Assembly (NCBI GenBank): GCA_943788405.1
Contig: CALSQD010000002.1
Coordinates: 1,259,701 to 1,323,700, forward strand
Reading direction: 5' to 3'
DNA length: 64,000 nt
Source: an uncultured Flavobacteriales bacterium
Lineage (GTDB): Bacteria > Bacteroidota > Bacteroidia > Flavobacteriales > BACL11
Shown here: in pieces, positions 9,406 through 19,079 of the stretch
Numbering within the stretch: the stretch's first letter is position 1
Layout of the letters: each line of letters starts with the position of its first letter
Notes under the pieces: generated by a model
Told to the model about the DNA's origin: nothing
The model's input: only the letters and a program-made list of their open reading frames with translations
Database searches by the model: none
Position numbers and translations under genes: made by a program

Positions 9406-9439
9406 CAAATATACGGAATAAAAAGCAGGTAGAAACAAA
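9406..9439 (-). promoter_or_regulatory. Promoter of the 592-residue protein gene
   Basis: On the minus strand TTTG (9436-9439) is followed after 22 bases by TAtaTTTG (9406-9413), a good match to the Bacteroidota promoter. The ATG is 20 bases downstream of the box. Confidence 0.65.
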
Positions 9440-9446
9440 CTAAAAC

Positions 9447-10694
9447 TTATCGAGCAACAAGCTGCATTGTGTTAGCAGATTTTTGCTCTAAAACAATCTC
9501 TTTATCCTGTAAAAATAATTGAATTGATTCATCAGTATAATGACGAACAGTAAAAAGACTTAAATTCTCATCACAAAACACCTTAAAAAAACCCTTTAAA
9601 TCTTCAACTAATTGTGGTATTTTATGTGAATCATTATCTACACAAATTGAAAAAGAAACAGCCGAATTTTGCATTAAATTAACACTAACTCTATGTTTTG
9701 CCAAAATTGAAAAAATCTGACTCATGTGCGTTTCTACAATAAAGGCTAAGTTCTCATCAGCAATTGAAATAAGAACCTGATTTTCCTTTGCAATAAATGA
9801 CGGAATTTCAGGATGAGTTTCAAGCCCCTCAGCAATTTCAGACCCCTTATCTTCAGGATTTAAAAAAGATTTAATTTGTAATGAGATTTGCTTTTTCTTT
9901 AAGGGCTGAATTGTTTTAGGATGAATCACTTTTGCACCAAAAAAAGCCAACTCAATTGCCTCATCAAAAGAAATTTTATTCAATAGTTGAGCATCTGCAA
10001 AATGTTTTGGGTCAGCATTCATCAACCCTGGTACATCTTTCCAAACAACTACTTGCTTTGCATTTAAAGAATAGGCCAAAATAGCAGCTGTAAAATCACT
10101 TCCTTCCCTCCCTAAAGTTGAAGTGAAGTTTTCGGAAGTACAACCAATAAAACCTTGAGTAATACTATGTTTATCTTTTATGGTATTTTTAATAAAAGTA
10201 GTAGTTGTTTCCCAATCTACTTTTGCATTTCTATAGGAATTATCTGTGCGTATTAAATCCCTTGCGTCCAGCCAAGTATTTTCAAAACCAATTTGATGCA
10301 AATAAGCACTCATTATCCTTGTTGAAAGAAACTCTCCTATTGATACTATTTGATCATAATCGTAAGCATAATCTTGATTTGGATCTTCCTCTAACACCCA
10401 CTCAATTTCAACAAATAAATTATTTACCTCATCAAAAATAGCATGTTCTTTTGCAAATAAAGCATTGATAATTTCAGCATGAAAATCTTTTACTTTTTGC
10501 AAACTACTCTCTGATTCTCCAGTGTTTTTAACATAATCTTCCACTACATCCTCCAACATATTAGTAACTTTTCCCATTGCCGAAAAAACAATTACTAATT
10601 CCTCACTAGCGTAATTCTGCAGGATTTTTCCTACATTTTTTATACTTTCAACATCTTTCATTGATGCTCCTCCAAACTTAAATACTTTTGCCAT
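9447..10694 (-). CDS. lysC: Aspartate kinase, monofunctional
   Basis: Phosphorylates aspartate with ATP in the first step to lysine, threonine and methionine. The 415-residue protein starts with the family motif KVFKFGGASMKD; STLGREGSDFTAAILA gives the aspartate-binding segment, and VWKDVPGLMNADPK and FGAKVIHPKT are typical of the kinase core (residues 1-280). The last 120 residues form ACT-type regulatory domains, so feedback control by an amino acid is likely. No homoserine dehydrogenase domain is attached. It is divergent from the phosphofructokinase gene. Confidence 0.94.
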   Translation of the reverse strand: MAKVFKFGGASMKDVESIKNVGKILQNYASEELVIVFSAMGKVTNMLEDVVEDYVKNTGESESSLQKVKDFHAEIINALFAKEHAIFDEVNNLFVEIEWVLEEDPNQDYAYDYDQIVSIGEFLSTRIMSAYLHQIGFENTWLDARDLIRTDNSYRNAKVDWETTTTFIKNTIKDKHSITQGFIGCTSENFTSTLGREGSDFTAAILAYSLNAKQVVVWKDVPGLMNADPKHFADAQLLNKISFDEAIELAFFGAKVIHPKTIQPLKKKQISLQIKSFLNPEDKGSEIAEGLETHPEIPSFIAKENQVLISIADENLAFIVETHMSQIFSILAKHRVSVNLMQNSAVSFSICVDNDSHKIPQLVEDLKGFFKVFCDENLSLFTVRHYTDESIQLFLQDKEIVLEQKSANTMQLVAR

Positions 10695-10784
10695 TTCCTA
10701 TTTAAAATCAGCTACAAAGTAAAGATTATTTTCTCATCAAATCCTTTTAAATTTTAGATATTTGCAATCAAGAAAACTATAAAT

Positions 10785-11975
10785 ATGAAGATTGCATTTT
10801 TAACTTCTGGAGGAATTGCTCCATGCCTTTCAGCTTCCATTGGGAGATTAACCGAAAACTACTTAAAATTATATCCTGATGCTGAAATTATAGGATACCT
10901 AAATGGATACAAAGGTTTACTCCTTGGCAACTCAATTTCATTTCCAAAATCACTTTTAGGAAATACAGATAAGTTTTATCAATTTGGAGGGTCCCCAATA
11001 GGAAACAGCCGAGTAAAATTAACTAATGTTGACGATTGCATTAAAAATGGATATGTTAAAAATGGTGAAAATCCACTTGAAGTTGCAGCCAAACAATTGG
11101 TAAAAGATGGAATTACAATTTTACACACAATTGGAGGAGATGATACAAATACAACTGCTGCTGACCTATCTAATTACTTAAAAGAAAATAACTACAACTT
11201 AACAGTAGTTGGTTTACCAAAAACGGTTGACAATGATGTTTATCCGATAACACAAACCTTAGGTGCTTGGACAGCAGCAGAACAAGGTGCTATATTTTTT
11301 GAAAATGTAGCCAATGAAAATACTACTTCTGATAGACAATTGATTATTCATGAGGTAATGGGAAGGCATTGCGGATGGCTAACTGCAGCAACAGCACTAG
11401 CATATCGTAAACGACTAAATAATATCAATTTTATTCCAGAAATAGGATTAATAAAAGACAAATGGGAAGTTCACTCTGTACTTTTACCAGAAGAAGAAAT
11501 TGATTTTGAAAAAGAATGTGAACGCCTTAACAAAGTAATGGATAAGCAGGATTGCGTGAATGTATTTTTAAGTGAAGGTGCAGGAATGGATGTAATTATT
11601 GCCGAAACAAAAAAAAGTGGAGAAACTGTTTTAAGAGATGCATTTGGACATGTTCGTTTGGATGATTTAAACCCAGGACAGTGGTTCGCCAAACAATTAG
11701 GAGAACGCTTGAACGCCAATAAAATATTAGTACAAAAAAGTGGTTATTTTGGAAGATCATCAAAAGCCAATAAAGCAGATTTAGATTTAATTTTTGAAGT
11801 AGCTGACTATGCTATAAAAAGTGCAGTAGCAGGTACTAGTGGTGTTATTGGTTGGGATGAAGATAATAATGACACGCTAAGCTGCATAGCCTTTAATAGA
11901 ATAAAGGGAGGAAAACCATTTGATGTTTCATTGGAATGGTACACAAAAATGATGAAAGAGATTAAAGCTATATAA
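10785..11975 (+). CDS. Phosphofructokinase, probably pyrophosphate-dependent
   Basis: A 396-residue PfkA-superfamily enzyme phosphorylating fructose 6-phosphate. It shows TSGGIAPCLSASIG at the N-terminus, GGDDTNTTAADL at 117-128, PKTVDNDVYPIT at 145-156 and a MGRHCGWLTA segment that binds the sugar phosphate. ATP-dependent enzymes have GGDGS at the phosphate-donor site; the second aspartate here (Asp120) blocks ATP in characterised PPi-dependent enzymes, so PPi is the likely donor and the reaction would be reversible. There is no gap before mfd, so the two are co-transcribed. The donor is inferred from the motif. Confidence 0.88.
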   Translation: MKIAFLTSGGIAPCLSASIGRLTENYLKLYPDAEIIGYLNGYKGLLLGNSISFPKSLLGNTDKFYQFGGSPIGNSRVKLTNVDDCIKNGYVKNGENPLEVAAKQLVKDGITILHTIGGDDTNTTAADLSNYLKENNYNLTVVGLPKTVDNDVYPITQTLGAWTAAEQGAIFFENVANENTTSDRQLIIHEVMGRHCGWLTAATALAYRKRLNNINFIPEIGLIKDKWEVHSVLLPEEEIDFEKECERLNKVMDKQDCVNVFLSEGAGMDVIIAETKKSGETVLRDAFGHVRLDDLNPGQWFAKQLGERLNANKILVQKSGYFGRSSKANKADLDLIFEVADYAIKSAVAGTSGVIGWDEDNNDTLSCIAFNRIKGGKPFDVSLEWYTKMMKEIKAI

Positions 11976-14900
11976 TTGGGAAAACAAGCTCCATTATTAC
12001 GCTATTTTGGTGAGCCCAAACAAACTGATGCTATACGAATAGCATTAGAAAATGAACAAGCAAAAATTCAACTAAAAGGGTTAATTGGCTCCTCATTTTC
12101 CATTACTGCAAGTGCAGTAGTTCGTGAAAGCAACAAGCCACATTTATTTATTTTTCGTGATAAAGAAGCTGCATCATATTTTGTAAATGATATTGAAAAC
12201 CTACTAAGAAATGAAGTTTTCTTTTTTCCTGCATCCTACAGAAGAGCTTACCAATTAGAGGAAACAGATAATTCAAATATCCTTTTAAGAGCTGAAGTGC
12301 TAAACAAACTCAACAACAAACGAAACCCAATTATAGTTACTTATTCTGAGGCTTTATCAGAAAAAGTAGTAAGCAGAAAAGAACTAAAAAAGCACACTAT
12401 CACTCTGAAAATTGAGGATGAAATTGCTATTGATGATTTAGAAGAAATGCTGCAACACCTCAACTTTGAGCGAGTTGATTTTGTAATTGAACCTGGGCAA
12501 TATTCCATAAGAGGTGGAATTTTAGATGTTTATTCTTTTGCTGACGAACATCCGTTTAGGATAGAGTTTTTTGACACTGAAATTGAGAGCATTCGTACCT
12601 TTGACATCAACTCACAACTTTCAATTAACACTGAAAGTAAAATAGTTATAATACCAAATACTGAAGCAAAAAAAAGCATAGAATCTCAAGTAAGTTTATT
12701 GGAATACTTACCAAGCAATGCCATTATTTGGGCAAAGGATATAAAATACACAAAAGGAATTTTAGAGGATTATTTTGATAGAGCAACTGAGCAGTACAAT
12801 ACAATTTCTGATAGTGCTATTCAACATTTAAGCCCTGAACATTTATTTACCAATGCTCATCATTTTAGTGAGGAGCTAAAAGGATTTTCAGTTATTGAAG
12901 ACAATAATAATCCTTACTTTGAAACTGAGAAAACAATAACTGTAAACACCATTTCGCTTACCAAAATAAATAAGCAGTTTGATTTACTAAAAGAGGATTT
13001 AAAAAAGAACAAAGAAGCAGGCTTACAAAATATTATTCTCTGTTCATCAGATGAACAAGAGGAAAGGTTCAATGCAATATTTGAACACACTGAAGAAGAA
13101 CTGAATTACAAATGTGTTTTGTTTTCCTTGCATGAAGGCTATATTGACTACACGAACAAACAAGCAATATATACCGATCATCAAATTTTTGACCGTTATC
13201 ATAAATTTAAGTCCAAAACTAAGTTTACTGATAAACAAGCCATAACCATTAAGCAACTTACCTCATTAGATATTGGGGACTTTGTAACCCATATTGACCA
13301 TGGTGTAGGAAGATTTGAAGGCTTACATAAAATTGAAAATAATGGAAAATATCAAGAGGTAATAAAAGTAACCTACAAGGAAGGAGACATACTTTACATC
13401 AGTATACATTCCCTACATAAAATCTCTAAATTTTCAGGAAAAGAAGGTACAGAGCCAAAAATTAATCAGTTAGGCTCACCTGTATGGAAAAAAACAAAAC
13501 AAAAGGCAAAAGCAAAAGTAAAAAAAATTGCTTTTAACCTTATACAACTCTATGCAAAACGAAAATCAAAAAAAGGATTTCAATATGCACCTGATACCTA
13601 TTTACAACATGAGCTAGAAGCATCCTTTATGTATGAAGATACTCCTGACCAAAATAAGACAACCATAGCTATAAAAGAAGATATGGAAAAGGAAATGCCA
13701 ATGGACAGACTGATTTGTGGTGATGTTGGCTTTGGGAAAACTGAAATTGCAATTCGTGCAGCTTTTAAAGCGGTAGCGGATAGTAAACAAGTGGCCGTTT
13801 TAGTTCCCACAACAATATTGGCTTTGCAGCATTATAAAACCTTTAAAAAAAGGATGAAACACTTGCCTTGCAATGTGGATTACATCAACCGATTTAAAAC
13901 CCCAAAAGAGCAAAGAGAAACGCTAGAAAGAGTTGCCAGAGGAGAAGTAGATATTTTGATTGGAACACATAGAATTGTTGGAAAAGATGTAAAATTTTTA
14001 GACTTAGGACTCCTAATTATTGATGAGGAACAAAAATTTGGAGTAAACATAAAAGATAAGCTAAAACTATTCAAAGAAAATATTGACACGCTTACTTTAA
14101 GTGCAACCCCTATCCCAAGGACTTTGCAATTCTCTCTATTAGGCGCTAGGGATTTATCCGTAATAAATACACCACCACCCAACAGGCAGTCAGTTGAAAC
14201 TACTATAATTGGGATGAACCAAGAAACAATTAGAGATGCTATTAGTTATGAAATGTCACGGAACGGACAAGCATTTTTCGTACACAATAGAATTGAAAAT
14301 ATTAAGGAGGTTGCAGGGCTTTTACAAAGGCTTTGTCCTGATGCTAAAATACGAGTTGGACACGGGCAAATGGATGGTAAAAAGCTAGAAGAACTCATGA
14401 TTGATTTTATGGAAGGAGATTTTGATGTTTTGGTTTCCACTACTATAATTGAAAATGGAGTTGATGTTTCCAATGCCAACACTATTATCATAAACAATGC
14501 TCAGAACTTTGGACTAAGTGATTTGCACCAGATGAGAGGTAGAGTTGGGCGATCCAACAAAAAAGCATTTTGCTATTTAATTAGCCCACCGCTACATACA
14601 GTATCAGAAGAGAGCAGAAAAAGATTGACTGCACTTGAACAATTCTCAACTTTAGGAAGCGGCTTTAAAATTGCCATGCGTGACTTGGATATTAGAGGAG
14701 CAGGAGATTTACTAGGAGCTGATCAATCAGGATTCATAAACGAGATTGGCTTTGAAACTTATCAGAAAATACTAAATGAAGCTATTGAGGAGCTGAAACA
14801 AGAAAAGTTCCAGGATTTATTTAAAGATGAAAAAGAGAAATTCTATGTAAAAGATTGCCAACTGGATACTGACCTAGAAATTTTAATACCAGACACTTAT

Positions 14901-15299
14901 GTAAGCAACATAAGCGAAAGACTAAACCTTTATAAAGAGCTAAATAACTTTACAAAAGAAGAAGAAATAACAGCATTTATTGAAAGGTTAAATGACCGAT
15001 TCGGAACAGTGCCAAAAGCAATTTACAATATTTGTGATGCATTAAGATTAAGATGGTTTGCTAAAAAAATTGGCTTTGAACGCATCATACTTAAAAATGA
15101 TAGGATGCGTGCTTACTTCCCTTCACAAGCTGACTCACCCTATTATAGTTCGGATGCGTTTAAACAAGCATTGGATTATTTAAAACCCAATTTTGGTACT
15201 TGCGAGATGATAGAAAACAAAGGAAAACTCTCCATGCGCATTAAAAACATCAACTCTATTAAGGGGGCTTTAGAAGTGTGTAAGGAAATTACAAAGTAA
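11976..15299 (+). CDS. mfd: Mfd transcription-repair coupling factor (TTG start)
   Basis: Mfd displaces RNA polymerase stalled at DNA lesions and recruits UvrA. The 1107-residue protein has a UvrB-like N-terminal part, the RNA-polymerase-interacting CarD-like domain beginning DIGDFVTHIDHGVGRFEGL (about residue 430), the RecG-like translocase with Walker A GDVGFGKTEIA, Walker B DEEQKFGV, the SATPIPRTL motif and GRVGRS, and a C-terminal TRCF domain. The phosphofructokinase stop TAA (11973-11975) is in the same frame and directly precedes codon 11976, TTG; the next in-frame ATG falls far inside the conserved N-terminus. TTG is therefore the only reasonable start. Confidence 0.96.
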   Translation: MGKQAPLLRYFGEPKQTDAIRIALENEQAKIQLKGLIGSSFSITASAVVRESNKPHLFIFRDKEAASYFVNDIENLLRNEVFFFPASYRRAYQLEETDNSNILLRAEVLNKLNNKRNPIIVTYSEALSEKVVSRKELKKHTITLKIEDEIAIDDLEEMLQHLNFERVDFVIEPGQYSIRGGILDVYSFADEHPFRIEFFDTEIESIRTFDINSQLSINTESKIVIIPNTEAKKSIESQVSLLEYLPSNAIIWAKDIKYTKGILEDYFDRATEQYNTISDSAIQHLSPEHLFTNAHHFSEELKGFSVIEDNNNPYFETEKTITVNTISLTKINKQFDLLKEDLKKNKEAGLQNIILCSSDEQEERFNAIFEHTEEELNYKCVLFSLHEGYIDYTNKQAIYTDHQIFDRYHKFKSKTKFTDKQAITIKQLTSLDIGDFVTHIDHGVGRFEGLHKIENNGKYQEVIKVTYKEGDILYISIHSLHKISKFSGKEGTEPKINQLGSPVWKKTKQKAKAKVKKIAFNLIQLYAKRKSKKGFQYAPDTYLQHELEASFMYEDTPDQNKTTIAIKEDMEKEMPMDRLICGDVGFGKTEIAIRAAFKAVADSKQVAVLVPTTILALQHYKTFKKRMKHLPCNVDYINRFKTPKEQRETLERVARGEVDILIGTHRIVGKDVKFLDLGLLIIDEEQKFGVNIKDKLKLFKENIDTLTLSATPIPRTLQFSLLGARDLSVINTPPPNRQSVETTIIGMNQETIRDAISYEMSRNGQAFFVHNRIENIKEVAGLLQRLCPDAKIRVGHGQMDGKKLEELMIDFMEGDFDVLVSTTIIENGVDVSNANTIIINNAQNFGLSDLHQMRGRVGRSNKKAFCYLISPPLHTVSEESRKRLTALEQFSTLGSGFKIAMRDLDIRGAGDLLGADQSGFINEIGFETYQKILNEAIEELKQEKFQDLFKDEKEKFYVKDCQLDTDLEILIPDTYVSNISERLNLYKELNNFTKEEEITAFIERLNDRFGTVPKAIYNICDALRLRWFAKKIGFERIILKNDRMRAYFPSQADSPYYSSDAFKQALDYLKPNFGTCEMIENKGKLSMRIKNINSIKGALEVCKEITK

Positions 15300-15309
15300 A
15301 GCAGAAAAG

Positions 15310-15376
15310 CAGGCAAACAAAACACAAGTGCAGAAACTCTGTAGCAAAACTCAGACAAACAAAACATTAGCGCAGA
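15310..15376. repeat. Imperfect direct repeat, two 25-base copies 42 bases apart
   Basis: Copies at 15310-15334 and 15352-15376 share CAGrCAAACAAAACA and GCAGA and match at 21 of 25 positions. They lie between mfd and the frameshifted secreted protein. No function is apparent; it may be a decayed tandem duplication. Confidence 0.55.
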
Positions 15377-15428
15377 GAGTAAATAAAACAGGAACAAATC
15401 TAGTAAATGTAGTTTCTGAAAAATTAAC

Positions 15429-15436
15429 TATCTTTG
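15429..15436 (+). promoter_or_regulatory. -7 promoter box before the frameshifted secreted protein
   Basis: TAtcTTTG matches the Bacteroidota -7 consensus and ends four bases before the GTG start at 15441. Transcription would begin at about the start codon. No -33 TTG was found at normal spacing. Confidence 0.5.
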
Positions 15437-15440
15437 GAAG

Positions 15441-16234
15441 GTGAAAAAACTAGCATTCTTATTATTATTGTTCTGTGCTTGTAACTTACAGGCTCAGAAC
15501 TTAATATATAATGGTTCTTTTGAGCAGAATAATGTCATTAGCACTTTATGTAAGACAGAGTTATCAAATACTGATTATAATTATTTAATGGATTATTCTG
15601 CTGCTTTTTCTGTTTATAGAATTAATGAAAATTCTATATTTTTTAGAAGCTGTCTTACTATTGACAGTACAATGATTCCTGAAGGTATAGCTTATGACAA
15701 TAATTATTCTGTTTTACTAGATAATATTGATACGATTTTTGGAAGCACTCACTATGAAAGATATACCGCCTTATCTTTAGAACTCTCACAAAATTTACAA
15801 ATTGGAGTCTATTATAAGTTGTCTTATTATCAAAAGATATTTCCAAATATAGGGGGGTCTATAATAATTTTTTAGCAGGGCAAGTCGTTATTGGTATTTC
15901 TGATAGTGCTACTGCTTTTGGCACTACTATTGATACTATGGCTTACCCAACTGCAAATTGGACTAAAGTAGAACTAACATTTCAAGCTACGATTCCTGCC
16001 CAACACCTTACTATAAAAGCAGCATTGGAGCAAGGCTATCATGGTGCTTTAGTTGATGATTTTGTATTGGAGTTGGATAGTTTACCCCCTAATGCTATTA
16101 ATGAACAATATGGTAAAAAGCAACTTGTCAAAATAATTGATATTTTAGGTAAGGAAAGTAAGCCTAACAAAAAAGGCTTGCTGTTTTATATTTATAGTGA
16201 TGGTACTGTGGAGAAAAGGATAGTTATTGAATAG
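15441..16234 (+). pseudogene. Secreted T9SS-type protein, frameshifted in a G6 tract
   Basis: A GTG start opens a signal peptide (MKKLAFLLLLFCACNLQAQ) followed by NLIYNGSFEQNN, a beginning common in secreted beta-sandwich proteins of Bacteroidota. The frame ends at a TAG just after a run of six G (15852-15857). The continuation YNNFLAGQVVIGISD lies one frame over and runs through DTMAYPTANWTKVELTFQA to a C-terminal tail DILGKESKPNKKG and DGTVEKRIVIE, typical of type IX sorting tails. Adding one G (or removing two) restores a protein of about 264 residues. It is a decaying gene, a phase-variable gene or a sequencing error. The ligand or function is not recognisable. Confidence 0.8.
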
Positions 16235-16506
16235 TTGTTTGTTGCTAGTTTTTAGTTGTTAGCAAGCAAAAAAAAGAGATGCCAAGTATCTACAGTTTTA
16301 AAAGGATTTGTAGATATATTTGACAAGCTCAATATGACAACAAAGAGATAGCCACACCTAAAGGTTTGCTAAGACAAAATAAAGCTTGTTATTTTCATGC
16401 TATCAACAATAAAAACAACTTATTAACAATCGTTTTTTTTGCTAGGCTTTCACTTTTAAATCATCTAGGATTTAAGTAAAATTGCACATAGTATTAAAAA
16501 ACCGAA
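16235..16506. other. Gap between the frameshifted secreted protein and purH
   Basis: No gene or RNA was found in these 272 bases. A loose inverted repeat ttgcta/tagcaa (16252-16275) lacks a T run on either strand and is not a convincing terminator. TAaaATTG at 16477-16484, one base off the -7 consensus, may be the purH promoter. Confidence 0.4.
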
Positions 16507-18030
16507 ATGTCAGAGAAAAGAGTCATCAAAAACGCATTAATTTCCGTATTCCATAAGGACGGATTAGCACCAATTGTGCAGCAACTAAACGAGCTTGGAG
16601 TTAACATCTACTCAACAGGAGGCACGCAAAGCTTTATTGAAGAGCAAGGAATTGCTGTAAACAGAGTGGAAGACCTAACTACCTACCCATCCATTTTAGG
16701 AGGGAGAGTGAAAACTTTACACCCAAATGTTTTTGGAGGAATTTTATCAAGAAGAGAATTAGCAAGCGATAAAGAGCAATTAGAACAATACAATATTCCT
16801 GAGTTTGACTTGGTAATTGTTGACCTCTACCCTTTTGAAAAAACAGTTGCTTCAGGAGCTGGAGAACAAGATATTATTGAGAAAATTGATATCGGTGGAA
16901 TTTCATTAATCCGTGCTGCTGCCAAGAATTTTAAAGATGTATTAATTGTTTCTGAGATGAGCCAATATGCTGAAACTTTAGCAATACTAAATACAAATGG
17001 CGCAAGTACAAGCATGGAAGAAAGAAGGAAATTTGCAGGTACTGCATTCAATGTTTCTTCACATTATGATACTGCAATTTTTAACTACTTTAATGCTGAT
17101 GAAACACCTGCATTTAAGCAAAGTATCCGTGAAGGAAAAACTTTACGCTATGGAGAAAATCCTCATCAGAAAGGAACTTTCTATGGTGATTTAGATGCTA
17201 TGTTTACTAAACTAAATGGGAAAGAATTATCCTACAATAACCTATTGGATGTTGATGCTGCAGTAAACTTAATAAGTGAGTTTAACGAAACAACTTTTGC
17301 CGTATTAAAACATAATAATGCTTGCGGATTAGCTTCTAGACCTGTATTACTTGATGCATGGAAAGATGCCCTAGCAGGAGACCCTACATCAGCTTTTGGA
17401 GGAGTACTTATCACCAACAAAGAAGTAGATTTAGCTACTGCTGAAGAAATCAATAATTTATTTTATGAAGTATTAATTGCTCCATCATTTGCAAGTGATG
17501 CTCTTGAACTTTTAAAAGGGAAAAAGAATAGAGTACTTTTACAACAAAATGAAGTTGCACTACCTAGCGGACAGTTCAGAACAGTTTTAAACGGAGTGCT
17601 ACACCAAGATAAAGATTTAAAAACTGATGCTATTTCAGACATGAAAACAGCAACTGACCTTGCACCAACTGATGAACAGTTAACGGATTTAGTATTTGCA
17701 TCAAAACTATGCAAGCACACAAAATCAAATACAATTGTATTTGCAAAAGGCAAGCAATTGTTTGCAAGTGGAGTTGGGCAAACATCAAGAGTTGATGCGC
17801 TAAAACAAGCAGTTGAGAAAGCAAAAAACTTTGGATTTGATTTAAATGGATGTGTAATGGCTTCTGACGCTTTCTTCCCTTTCCCTGATTGTGTGGAACT
17901 GGCAGATAATGCAGGAATTAAAGCTGTAATACAACCAGGAGGATCAATAAAAGATCAATTATCAATTGATTATTGTAATGCAAACAATATGGCAATGGTG
18001 CTAACAGGAACAAGACATTTTAAACACTAA
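16507..18030 (+). CDS. purH: PurH, bifunctional AICAR transformylase / IMP cyclohydrolase
   Basis: Catalyses the last two steps of de novo IMP synthesis. The 507-residue protein has the N-terminal MGS-like cyclohydrolase domain (STGGTQSFIEEQGI, GGRVKTLHPNVFGGIL) and the C-terminal transformylase domain (LRYGENPHQKG, NNLLDVDAAVNLI, LKHNNACGLA with the catalytic Lys-His, and FPFPDCVELA near the end). Length and both catalytic halves are normal. A weak -7-like sequence TAaaATTG at 16477-16484 precedes it. It is followed after 13 bases by mreB. Confidence 0.96.
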   Translation: MSEKRVIKNALISVFHKDGLAPIVQQLNELGVNIYSTGGTQSFIEEQGIAVNRVEDLTTYPSILGGRVKTLHPNVFGGILSRRELASDKEQLEQYNIPEFDLVIVDLYPFEKTVASGAGEQDIIEKIDIGGISLIRAAAKNFKDVLIVSEMSQYAETLAILNTNGASTSMEERRKFAGTAFNVSSHYDTAIFNYFNADETPAFKQSIREGKTLRYGENPHQKGTFYGDLDAMFTKLNGKELSYNNLLDVDAAVNLISEFNETTFAVLKHNNACGLASRPVLLDAWKDALAGDPTSAFGGVLITNKEVDLATAEEINNLFYEVLIAPSFASDALELLKGKKNRVLLQQNEVALPSGQFRTVLNGVLHQDKDLKTDAISDMKTATDLAPTDEQLTDLVFASKLCKHTKSNTIVFAKGKQLFASGVGQTSRVDALKQAVEKAKNFGFDLNGCVMASDAFFPFPDCVELADNAGIKAVIQPGGSIKDQLSIDYCNANNMAMVLTGTRHFKH

Positions 18031-18043
18031 AAAATAAAGGACT

Positions 18044-19066
18044 ATGGGATTTTTTGACTTTATGCAAGAAGCAATTGCTATTGATTTAGGAACTGCAAAC
18101 ACACTAATTATTCATAACGACAAAGTAGTTGTGGATGAACCTTCAATTGTTGCTAAAAACATTAGGACAGGAGAAGTAGTTGCTATTGGAAAAAGAGCCC
18201 AACAAATGCACGGAAAAACGCATAAAGAAATTGAAACTTTGCGTCCGTTAAAAGATGGTGTTATTGCTGATTTCCAATCCTCAGAGCAAATGATAAGGGG
18301 GTTTATTGATATGATTCAAAAGAAAAGATCTATTTTTTCTCCATCATTAAAAATGGTTATTTGTATTCCTTCAGGAGTAACAGAAGTAGAAAAAAGAGCC
18401 GTAATTGATTCAGCTGAACATGCTGGAGCAAAAGATGTTTGGTTAATACATGAACCTATGGCAGCTGCAATTGGTATCGGTATTGATGTACTTGAACCAA
18501 AAGGAAATATGGTGATTGATATAGGCGGTGGTACAACCGAAATTGCCGTAATTTCATTAGGAGGAATTGTTTGTGATAAATCCATTAGAGTTGCAGGAGA
18601 TGAATTTACTGACAACATTAAAAACTATATGAAAACTAGGCATAATATTGCAGTAGGAGATATCATGGCTGAGCAAATAAAAATAAATGTTGGTTCTGCA
18701 TTAACTGAATTAGAAGAACCTCCTGCAAATTATGCTGTACACGGTAGAGATTTAATGAGTGGAATCCCAAAGGAAGTAATTGTAACTTATAAAGAAATTG
18801 CAGGAGCACTAAACAATTCAATTGAACAAATTGAAGAAGCAGTAATGAGTGCTTTATTTAACACTCCACCAGCACTTTCTGCTGATATTTACAGTGAAGG
18901 ATTATATTTAACAGGAGGAGGATCTATGCTAAGAGGTTTGGACAAAAGAATTTCAAGAAAAACAAAACTACCTGTATATATTGCTGAAGACCCTTTAAGA
19001 GCAGTAGCAAGAGGGACTGGAATTGCACTTAAAAATACTGAAAGCTATACTTTCTTAATTCAATAG
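18044..19066 (+). CDS. mreB: MreB, actin-like rod-shape protein
   Basis: MreB forms membrane-bound filaments that guide the elongation-specific cell wall machinery. The 340-residue protein contains phosphate-binding motif EAIAIDLGTANTLI at the N-terminus, the hinge segment IHEPMAAAIGIG and the second phosphate motif DIGGGTTEIAVISLGG. Length is typical. It heads the genes mreC, mreD, PBP2 and rodA, all packed on the same strand, so the product should work with these four in cell elongation. Confidence 0.96.
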   Translation: MGFFDFMQEAIAIDLGTANTLIIHNDKVVVDEPSIVAKNIRTGEVVAIGKRAQQMHGKTHKEIETLRPLKDGVIADFQSSEQMIRGFIDMIQKKRSIFSPSLKMVICIPSGVTEVEKRAVIDSAEHAGAKDVWLIHEPMAAAIGIGIDVLEPKGNMVIDIGGGTTEIAVISLGGIVCDKSIRVAGDEFTDNIKNYMKTRHNIAVGDIMAEQIKINVGSALTELEEPPANYAVHGRDLMSGIPKEVIVTYKEIAGALNNSIEQIEEAVMSALFNTPPALSADIYSEGLYLTGGGSMLRGLDKRISRKTKLPVYIAEDPLRAVARGTGIALKNTESYTFLIQ

Positions 19067-19079
19067 CCAATAAGAGAAA

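Noticed and set aside
15310-15376. Two similar 25-base repeats as a CRISPR array
   Set aside because: Only two imperfect copies without palindromic ends, a single 17-base spacer and no cas gene in the window.
16252-16275. Inverted repeat ttgcta/tagcaa as a terminator
   Set aside because: Only six pairs, a 12-base loop and no T run after it on either strand.
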